Shown here: one piece after another, positions 10,311 to 15,601 of the stretch
How the letters are laid out: each line of letters begins with the position of its first letter
Numbering within the stretch: the stretch's first letter is position 1
Source: Betaproteobacteria bacterium
GTDB taxonomy: Bacteria > Pseudomonadota > Gammaproteobacteria > Burkholderiales > Burkholderiaceae_E
Reading direction: 5' to 3'
Assembly: GCA_009922405.1 (NCBI GenBank)
Contig: RFVZ01000031.1
Span: 1 to 15,601 of the forward strand
DNA: 15,601 bases
Notes under the pieces: generated by a model
Told to the model about the DNA's origin: nothing
The model's input: the letters and a program-made list of their open reading frames with translations, nothing else
Database searches by the model: none
Position numbers and translations under genes: made by a program

Positions 10311-10775
10311 ATGAAAATACGTAATCACCGCGATGTCGTTGCAGGATTAATGTTCATCCTGTTTGGGGTTATCTTTATGGTCGCCTCCCGCTCTTACAAC
10401 ATGGGGACCGCGGCAAAGATGGGGCCAGCCTATTTCCCCACCGTGCTGGGCGGCCTGCTTGTTTTCCTGGGTTTGCTGATCTCTGCGGGCGGTATCCAGG
10501 CGAAGGCGCCTGAACTCCGTATCGAAGCCTTTCAATGGAAGCCCATCACGACCATTTTGGTTTCCGTGGCGCTCTTCGCAGCCTTGCTGCCAAAAATGGG
10601 GCTCGTGGTCTCATTGGTGCTGCTGATTTTTATCAGTTCGGTCGCCAGCCACGAGTTCAAACTTCGAGATACCGCGCTCGCTTCGGTGGTTTTGCTCGCA
10701 CTGTCCTGGGTTGTGTTTGTAAAGGGCCTGGAACTTCAGTTCCCGCTGTTGCCCCTGTTCTTGGCCCCTCGTTGA
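10311..10775 (+). CDS. tctB: Tripartite tricarboxylate transporter, small membrane subunit TctB
   Basis: TctB is the small integral membrane subunit of secondary TTT transporters, which import citrate-like or other carboxylates with a periplasmic TctC receptor. The protein has 154 residues (family about 140-170). It starts MKIRNHRDVVAGLMFILFGVIF and continues with Y(N/S)MGTAAKMGPAYFPTVLGGLL, the best-conserved TctB block. About four to five hydrophobic segments are visible at roughly 8-26, 43-61, 78-95, 97-112 and 120-140. The N-terminal homology fixes the start at 10311, although no Shine-Dalgarno precedes it. tctA follows after 22 bases. No tctC gene is in the window; the receptor is presumably encoded elsewhere. 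Confidence 0.9.
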   Translation: MKIRNHRDVVAGLMFILFGVIFMVASRSYNMGTAAKMGPAYFPTVLGGLLVFLGLLISAGGIQAKAPELRIEAFQWKPITTILVSVALFAALLPKMGLVVSLVLLIFISSVASHEFKLRDTALASVVLLALSWVVFVKGLELQFPLLPLFLAPR

Positions 10776-10797
10776 TTCAAAAACGGTCTAATCGCTC

Positions 10798-12306
10798 ATG
10801 GAACTTCTCTCAAACCTGGGGCTCGGCTTCGCCACTGCGGCCACCCCTGCGAATCTGCTGGTCTGCCTGATTGGGGTCATCCTCGGAACGCTGATTGGCG
10901 TGCTCCCCGGGATTGGGCCACTCGCGACGATCGCCATGTTGCTGCCGGCGACCTACAAAATGGCCGACCCCACGAGCGCACTGATCATGCTGGCGGGTAT
11001 TTACTACGGCGCCCAATACGGTGGTTCAACCACCGCCATTCTGGTCAACCTGCCCGGTGAATCGTCCTCGGTAGTGACAACGCTCGACGGCTACCAGATG
11101 GCGCGGCAAGGGCGTGCCGGCGCGGCTCTTGGGATCTCGGCGATCGGTTCATTTTTTGCGGGCACCATCGCCACCTTCCTGCTTGCGGCGTTTGCACCTC
11201 CACTTGCGGAGTTGGCATTCAAGTTCGGTCCGGCCGAATACTTTGCACTCATGGTCCTTGGCCTGATCGCGGCAGTCGTTCTCGCTCATGGTTCGATCTG
11301 GAAGGCACTGGCGATGGTTGTGCTCGGTCTGCTGCTGGGCATGATCGGCACAGACGTGAACTCCGGGGTGTCGCGCTTCAGTTTTGACATTCCCGAGCTT
11401 TCCGACGGAATTGAATTTGCTGTCGTAGCGATGGGCATGTTTGGTTTTGCCGAAATCATCATCAATCTCGAACAGAAAGAAAACCGCGAGGTTTTCACCG
11501 ATAAGGTCAAAGGCCTGCTTCCGACCTGGGATGATCTGAAGACTGCATTTCCGGCTATGTGTCGTGGTACCGCGCTCGGATCGGTGCTCGGCGTTCTGCC
11601 TGGCGGCGGCGCTATCCTTGCATCGTTCTCGAGCTACGCGCTCGAGAAAAAAATCAGTAAGACCCCGGAGCGTTTCGGCAAGGGCGCGATCGAGGGCGTG
11701 GCCGGACCCGAGTCCGCCAATAACGCGGGTGCGCAGACCAGCTTTATCCCCATGCTTACGCTAGGCATCCCGACCACGCCCGTGATGGCGCTGATGGTCG
11801 CGGCGATGATGATTCACAACATTCAGCCTGGCCCACAGGTCATGAGCAGCAACCCTGCCCTGTTCTGGGGTCTGATTGCTTCGATGTGGATCGGTAACTT
11901 GATGTTGGTAGTGTTGAACCTGCCCTTGATCGGAATCTGGATCAAGCTACTCTCGGTGCCTTATCGGGTTCTGTTTCCAGCCATCCTGCTGTTCTGCTGC
12001 GTGGGCGCCTATTCGATTAATAACAACGTCTTCGACGTGTTCATGACAATTCCGTTTGCGATTCTTGGTTATTTGTTCAAGAAGTTCGACTGTGAGCCTG
12101 CACCGCTGCTCTTGGGGTTTGTGCTCGGCAAACTGATGGAAGAATTCCTGCGTCGGGCAATGACAATTTCGCGTGGCGATGCCACAGTGTTCTTCACCCG
12201 TCCACTCTCGGCCACTCTGCTGGTCCTTGCGATTCTCCTGCTTGCCATCGTTTTCCTTCCGGGTATCGCCAAGAAACGTGAAGAAGCGTTTCAGGGCGAG
12301 GACTGA
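10798..12306 (+). CDS. tctA: Tripartite tricarboxylate transporter, large membrane subunit TctA
   Basis: TctA is the multi-spanning transport subunit of TTT systems. The 502-residue length is typical and the sequence is hydrophobic almost throughout, with about 11-12 membrane segments. The first conserved repeat has GVLPGIGPLATIAMLLP and YGGSTTAILVNLPGE (about residues 35-85). The second has GVLPGGGAILASFSSYALEK and GVAGPESANNAGAQTSFIPMLTLGIP (about 260-325). These paired 'LPG.G' motifs are the family hallmark. The C-terminal half ends with a hydrophobic helix and a charged tail. The ATG at 10798 gives the usual MELL.NLGLGF start without a visible Shine-Dalgarno; coupling to tctB is plausible. 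The dehydrogenase gene begins 23 bases after its stop, so these genes are probably co-transcribed. Confidence 0.95.
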   Translation: MELLSNLGLGFATAATPANLLVCLIGVILGTLIGVLPGIGPLATIAMLLPATYKMADPTSALIMLAGIYYGAQYGGSTTAILVNLPGESSSVVTTLDGYQMARQGRAGAALGISAIGSFFAGTIATFLLAAFAPPLAELAFKFGPAEYFALMVLGLIAAVVLAHGSIWKALAMVVLGLLLGMIGTDVNSGVSRFSFDIPELSDGIEFAVVAMGMFGFAEIIINLEQKENREVFTDKVKGLLPTWDDLKTAFPAMCRGTALGSVLGVLPGGGAILASFSSYALEKKISKTPERFGKGAIEGVAGPESANNAGAQTSFIPMLTLGIPTTPVMALMVAAMMIHNIQPGPQVMSSNPALFWGLIASMWIGNLMLVVLNLPLIGIWIKLLSVPYRVLFPAILLFCCVGAYSINNNVFDVFMTIPFAILGYLFKKFDCEPAPLLLGFVLGKLMEEFLRRAMTISRGDATVFFTRPLSATLLVLAILLLAIVFLPGIAKKREEAFQGED

Positions 12307-12329
12307 ACCCTTCTAATTTTCAGAGAGAC

Positions 12330-13229
12330 ATGAGCCGAACCTACGAACCGATCGCGGCACAGAACGTTGCCTTTCTGGGCCTGGGCACCATGGGCGGGCC
12401 GATGGCTGGCCACCTGGCTGCCGCAGGGCATCATGTCACCGTGTATAACCGGACAACTGCCCGAGCGCAGGTCTGGGCGGACCAGCATCACGGTAAGGTC
12501 GCCGAGACCCCCCGCGAAGCCGCGAAGGGCGCTGCGATTATTTTCGCCTGCGTCGGCAATGACGACGACCTGCGCAGTGTGACCCTGGGTCCCGATGGTG
12601 CTTTCGCTGGCATGTCGACCGACGCGGTCTTCGTGGACCACACCACTGCATCGGCAGCCGTCGCACGCGAGCTCGCCGCGGCCGCAACCGCCCACCATCT
12701 GCACTTCATCGATGCACCGGTGTCCGGTGGACAGGCTGGAGCGCAAAATGGAATGCTGACCGTGATGTGCGGGGGCGAGCAAATCGCATTTGATCGGATC
12801 CACCCCGTCGCAATGGCCTTTTCTCGCGCTTGCACGCGCCTCGGTCCGTCGGGTGCCGGTCAACTGGCCAAGATGGTCAACCAGATCTGTATCGCGGGTC
12901 TGGTTCAGGCACTGTCTGAGGGGGTAGCCTTTGGCCAGGCTGCGGGCCTGGACATGAAGCAGGTGCTTGAGGTGATCGGCAAGGGCGCGGCCCAGTCGTG
13001 GCAGATGGACAACCGCGGCCACACGATGGTGGATGACAAGTTTGACTTCGGTTTTGCAGTCGAGTGGATGCGCAAGGACCTCGGCCTTTGTCTGGATGAG
13101 TCCAAGCGCAATGGTGCGCACCTGCCGACCACGGCGCTAATCGATCAGTTTTATGGCGACGTGATTGCCATGGGTGGTGCACGGTGGGACACGTCAAGCT
13201 TAGTCCGCCGACTCCGCAAAGCTCATTGA
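12330..13229 (+). CDS. NAD(P)-dependent beta-hydroxyacid dehydrogenase (HIBADH/GarR family)
   Basis: The family oxidises or reduces beta-hydroxyacids such as 3-hydroxyisobutyrate, tartronate semialdehyde or related compounds. The 299-residue protein has the N-terminal Rossmann motif NVAFLGLGTMGGPMAGHL (G17-G22), the substrate motif DAPVSGG (residues 128-134), and GPSGAGQLAKMVNQI, in which K181 matches the catalytic lysine of 3-hydroxyisobutyrate dehydrogenase. The C-terminal helical domain contains MRKDLGLCLDESK. GAGAG-like purines (AGAGAG, 12322-12327) just before ATG 12330 are a usable ribosome binding site. It lies 23 bases after tctA, so it may act on the imported acid or a breakdown product. 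Exact substrate and NAD/NADP preference cannot be told. The stop codon lies in the first copy of a 16-bp tandem repeat. Confidence 0.92.
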   Translation: MSRTYEPIAAQNVAFLGLGTMGGPMAGHLAAAGHHVTVYNRTTARAQVWADQHHGKVAETPREAAKGAAIIFACVGNDDDLRSVTLGPDGAFAGMSTDAVFVDHTTASAAVARELAAAATAHHLHFIDAPVSGGQAGAQNGMLTVMCGGEQIAFDRIHPVAMAFSRACTRLGPSGAGQLAKMVNQICIAGLVQALSEGVAFGQAAGLDMKQVLEVIGKGAAQSWQMDNRGHTMVDDKFDFGFAVEWMRKDLGLCLDESKRNGAHLPTTALIDQFYGDVIAMGGARWDTSSLVRRLRKAH

Positions 13230-13279
13230 CCTGAAAGCCCATTGATCTAACCGCCCATTGATCTAGCCAACCATTGAGC
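13224..13279. repeat. 16-bp tandem repeat (3 full copies plus a partial) joining the dehydrogenase and glnS
   Basis: Units begin at 13224, 13240, 13256 and 13272, exactly 16 bases apart: CATTGACCTGAAAGCC, CATTGATCTAACCGCC, CATTGATCTAGCCAAC, then CATTGAGC running into coding sequence. The first copy supplies the dehydrogenase TGA stop (13227-13229); the fourth supplies the TTG start of glnS (13274-13276). The first three copies each read TTG-codon-stop: TTGACCTGA, TTGATCTAA, TTGATCTAG. Confidence 0.88.
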
Positions 13280-15022
13280 GAACTCGTCTCAAATTTCATC
13301 CGCCACCGAATCGAAACGGATCTGGCGTCGGGTCACTGGGCCGGGCGCCGCTGGCGGGGCTCCCCTGGTACAGGTCCTGAGCAGGCGCAGGCAGAGCCGG
13401 ATCCGGCTCGGATTCGCACCCGGTTTCCGCCCGAGCCCAACGGCTATCTGCATATTGGACACGCCAAATCGATCTGCCTGAACTTCGGTCTGGCTCAGGA
13501 TTTTGGCGGCGTGTGTCACCTGCGACTGGACGACACCAACCCTACCAAAGAAGAGCAAGAGTACGTCGATGCGATCATCGACGCGGTCCGTTGGCTGGGT
13601 TTTAGTTGGTCGGCGTTCGGTGCCGAACATCTTTACTTTGCCAGCGATCATTTCGAGACGCTCTACGCATTCGCCGAAGCCCTGATCGAGGGTGGGTTCG
13701 CTTACGTTGATTCACAAAGCGCCGATGCGATGCGAGCGGCCCGCGGCACGCTCACCGAACCCGGTCAGCCGAGTCCGTGGCGCGACCGTAGCCCTGCGGA
13801 GAACCTCCAGCTCATGCGCGAAATGCGCGACGGTCAACACGCTGAAGGCACCCATGTGCTACGCGCACGAATCGATATGGCGTCGCCCAATCTGAACCTG
13901 CGTGATCCGGTCCTTTACCGGATTCGTCATGCGAGTCATCACCGCACGGGTGACCGGTGGTGCATCTACCCGATGTACGACTACGCGCATCCGATCTCCG
14001 ACGCCCTCGAAAACATCACCCACTCGATCTGCACGCTCGAGTTCGAAGACCATCGTCCGCTATACGACTGGCTTCTGGCACGACTGGCAGATCTTGGCTG
14101 TCTGGCTCAGCCAGTACCAGAGCAGACCGAATTCGCGCGGCTCCATCTCACCGGCACACTAACCAGCAAACGCAAGCTCCAGGCGTTGGTGAGTTCTGGG
14201 GTGGTGGATGGCTGGGATGATCCCCGGATGCCAACCCTCGAAGGACTGCGCCGCCGTGGTTACACCCCGGCCGCGATTCGACTTTTCTGCGAGCGCATCG
14301 GGGTGGCCCGGTCCGATAGCTGGATCGAACCGTTCGTCCTTGAGCAGTCGCTCCGTGATGATCTTGATGGCCACGCGCCGCGCGCTACCGCGGTTTTAGA
14401 TCCTTTGCTTCTGGTGCTTGAGGATTGGCCCGAGGGCCAGACCGACACCTGCATAGCCCCCGTTCACCCGCATCACCCCGAGCTCGGTCAACGCCAACTT
14501 GAATTCGGTCGCAAGCTCTGGATCGAACGCGAAGACTTTGCGGTCACGCCGCCCAAGGGGTTCTTCCGCCTGACTCCCGGTGCCCGGGTCCGGTTGCGCT
14601 ACGGTCATGTCATTGAATGCACCGGCTGGGATGCCGACGCGGATGGACGGCCGATCGCGGTTCATGCTCGCGTGATGCCTGATTCCAAATCAGGTAGTCC
14701 GGGGGCAGATAATTACAAAGTGAAGGGCAACATCCACTGGTTGCCCGAAGATGCGCCCGAGGCTGAAATCCGCCGCTACGGGCCGCTATTTAACGATCCC
14801 AACCCGGGGGCAAGGGACGACTGGCTGGACTGTCTCAATCCGGATTCGCGATCGTCAATCCGGAGCCGGGTGGAGACGGGCGCCGCCCTCTGCGATCCCG
14901 AGCAACGATTCCAGTTTGAACGTCAAGGCTATTTTGTCGCTGACCGTGTGGACCATCGCCGTGAGGTGCCGGTCTTTAACCAGATTGTTTCGCTAAAAGA
15001 CTCCAAAGCACTGAGCCGCTAG
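13274..15022 (+). CDS. glnS: Glutamine--tRNA ligase (GlnRS)
   Basis: Class Ib synthetase charging tRNA-Gln directly. The 582-residue protein has RFPPEPNGYLHIGHAKSICLNFG with HIGH at 60-63, HLRLDDTNPTKEE, the GlnRS-specific YPMYDYAHPISDALENITHSICTLEFEDHRPLYDW, the KMSKS equivalent TSKRKL (S298-L302), DDPRMPTLEGLRRRG, and the C-terminal beta-barrels (APVHPHHPELG, LWIEREDF, KGFFRLTPG, NYKVKGNIHWL) ending FQFERQGYFVADR. The start must be TTG 13274: a stop lies 15 bases upstream in frame, no ATG or GTG lies between, and the family SNFIR segment follows immediately. No Shine-Dalgarno is seen. About 22 residues (25-46, Gly/Pro/Ala/Gln-rich) are inserted between the N-terminal helix and the RTRFPPEPNG block. 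It follows the dehydrogenase gene by 44 bases. Confidence 0.96.
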   Translation: MSELVSNFIRHRIETDLASGHWAGRRWRGSPGTGPEQAQAEPDPARIRTRFPPEPNGYLHIGHAKSICLNFGLAQDFGGVCHLRLDDTNPTKEEQEYVDAIIDAVRWLGFSWSAFGAEHLYFASDHFETLYAFAEALIEGGFAYVDSQSADAMRAARGTLTEPGQPSPWRDRSPAENLQLMREMRDGQHAEGTHVLRARIDMASPNLNLRDPVLYRIRHASHHRTGDRWCIYPMYDYAHPISDALENITHSICTLEFEDHRPLYDWLLARLADLGCLAQPVPEQTEFARLHLTGTLTSKRKLQALVSSGVVDGWDDPRMPTLEGLRRRGYTPAAIRLFCERIGVARSDSWIEPFVLEQSLRDDLDGHAPRATAVLDPLLLVLEDWPEGQTDTCIAPVHPHHPELGQRQLEFGRKLWIEREDFAVTPPKGFFRLTPGARVRLRYGHVIECTGWDADADGRPIAVHARVMPDSKSGSPGADNYKVKGNIHWLPEDAPEAEIRRYGPLFNDPNPGARDDWLDCLNPDSRSSIRSRVETGAALCDPEQRFQFERQGYFVADRVDHRREVPVFNQIVSLKDSKALSR

Positions 15023-15031
15023 ACCGCTAGA
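15016..15031. repeat. 8-bp direct duplication at the glnS / hydrolase convergent junction
   Basis: CCGCTAGA occurs twice back to back (15016-15023 and 15024-15031). The TAG in the first copy is the glnS stop (15020-15022). The CTA in the second copy, read on the other strand, is the TAG stop of the metallo-hydrolase (15027-15029). Only four bases separate the two stop codons, and no terminator hairpin fits between them. Confidence 0.85.
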
Positions 15032-15601
15032 CCCCTACAGCCGCGTCACTCACGTAGGGATTAGAGCGGCGCTCGGCACCAAAAGTAGACATCGGTCCAT
15101 GGCCGGGAACGAAATCGATATCGTCTCCCAAGGGGAAAAGTCCCTCGCGAATTGAACGAATCAATGCGGCATGATTGCCCCGCGGGAAATCGGTGCGTCC
15201 GATCGACCCTTCAAACAGAACGTCCCCAACAATCGCCAATCGGCTCGTCGCATGAAAAAACACGACATGCCCCGGCGTATGCCCCGGGCAGTGAATCACC
15301 TGAAAGTCGAGATCACCGACCTGCACCCGATCCCCATCGACCAGCCAGCGGTCAGGCGTAAAGGCGTCAAGGGTGGGGAATCCAAACATCCGACCTTGAG
15401 CCGGCAACTGGTCGATCCAAAACGCATCGTCCCGATGCGGTCCCTCAATCGGCACGCCGTGACGGCGCGCGTATTCAGCCGCCTGCCCGCAGTGGTCAAT
15501 ATGCCCATGCGTTAGCATGACCTTGACCAAGCGGCCACCCGTTTGAGCCAGCGCTTCGTCAATTGCATCCAGATCGCCTCCCGGGTCGACCGCGGCAGCC
15601 T
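15027..15601 (-). CDS. MBL-fold metallo-hydrolase, YcbL/glyoxalase II-like (5' end cut off)
   Basis: Cytosolic metallo-beta-lactamase-fold hydrolase of the YcbL (type II glyoxalase II-like) group, expected to hydrolyse thioesters such as S-lactoylglutathione. The gene runs off the right edge: 190 residues are visible, and by comparison with YcbL-like proteins (about 215) some 20-25 N-terminal residues are missing. Visible motifs in order: AAVDPGGD, LTHGHIDHCG (HxHxDH metal site), GVPIEGPHRDD, MFGFP, HCPGHTPGHVVFF, GDVLFEGSIGRTDFPRGNH (bridging Asp), FVPGHGPMSTFGAERRSNPYV (last His ligand). The segments GPH..D.FW, MFGFP and GSIGRTDFPRGNH are typical of YcbL rather than classical GloB. All metal ligands in the visible part are intact. 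It converges on glnS with a four-base gap. Confidence 0.92.
   Translation of the reverse strand, partial: AAAVDPGGDLDAIDEALAQTGGRLVKVMLTHGHIDHCGQAAEYARRHGVPIEGPHRDDAFWIDQLPAQGRMFGFPTLDAFTPDRWLVDGDRVQVGDLDFQVIHCPGHTPGHVVFFHATSRLAIVGDVLFEGSIGRTDFPRGNHAALIRSIREGLFPLGDDIDFVPGHGPMSTFGAERRSNPYVSDAAVGV

Noticed and set aside
12291..13121. 276-codon minus-strand frame antisense to the dehydrogenase
   Set aside because: Long but composed of His/Arg/Gly-rich shadow sequence. The + strand frame carries clear Rossmann and catalytic motifs.

Overview
The window is GC-rich, densely coded bacterial chromosome. Its gene order (lptF diverging from pepA-holC-valS; alaS followed by a TusA-family gene) and protein flavour (PepA, GlnRS, TctA and TctB) suggest a betaproteobacterium, probably of the order Burkholderiales. 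This is judged by eye from family knowledge; no search was run. No rRNA, tRNA, CRISPR array, insertion sequence or phage gene is visible, and no gene-free stretch exceeds 300 bases.

Layout. Positions 1-171 (-) hold the start of lptF (LPS export). A 50-base divergent gap with a perfect TATAAT box leads into pepA (222-1946), holC (1943-2383, 4-base overlap) and valS (2414-5365), a likely operon. A small unrecognised acidic-tailed protein follows (5516-5857). Convergent to it is alaS (6138-8810, -) with a TusA-like sulfur carrier gene directly downstream (5882-6136, -). Diverging from alaS is a CaiB/BaiF CoA-transferase (8923-10200, +). Next come TctB and TctA membrane subunits of a tripartite tricarboxylate transporter (10311-12306) and a beta-hydroxyacid dehydrogenase (12330-13229). 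glnS (13274-15022) follows, converging on a YcbL/glyoxalase II-like metallo-hydrolase (15027 to beyond the window, -).

How the genes work together. Most of the window is housekeeping: three aminoacyl-tRNA synthetases (Val, Ala, Gln), a DNA polymerase III clamp-loader subunit, an aminopeptidase and LPS export. The accessory part is 8.9-13.2 kb, where a CoA-transferase, a TctBA transporter lacking a local TctC receptor, and a dehydrogenase probably form an uptake-and-catabolism module for an organic acid that cannot be identified from sequence alone.

I see no convincing new multi-gene system. The most unusual signals are small. A 16-bp tandem repeat sits at the dehydrogenase/glnS junction; its first three copies each spell a two-codon start-stop unit (TTG-NNN-stop, with three different stop codons), and its fourth supplies the TTG start of glnS. 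An 8-bp duplication at the other end of glnS supplies the stop codons of both convergent genes. A 9-bp repeat lies inside alaS. PepA has a histone-like basic tail. tctB has a possible near-leaderless promoter.
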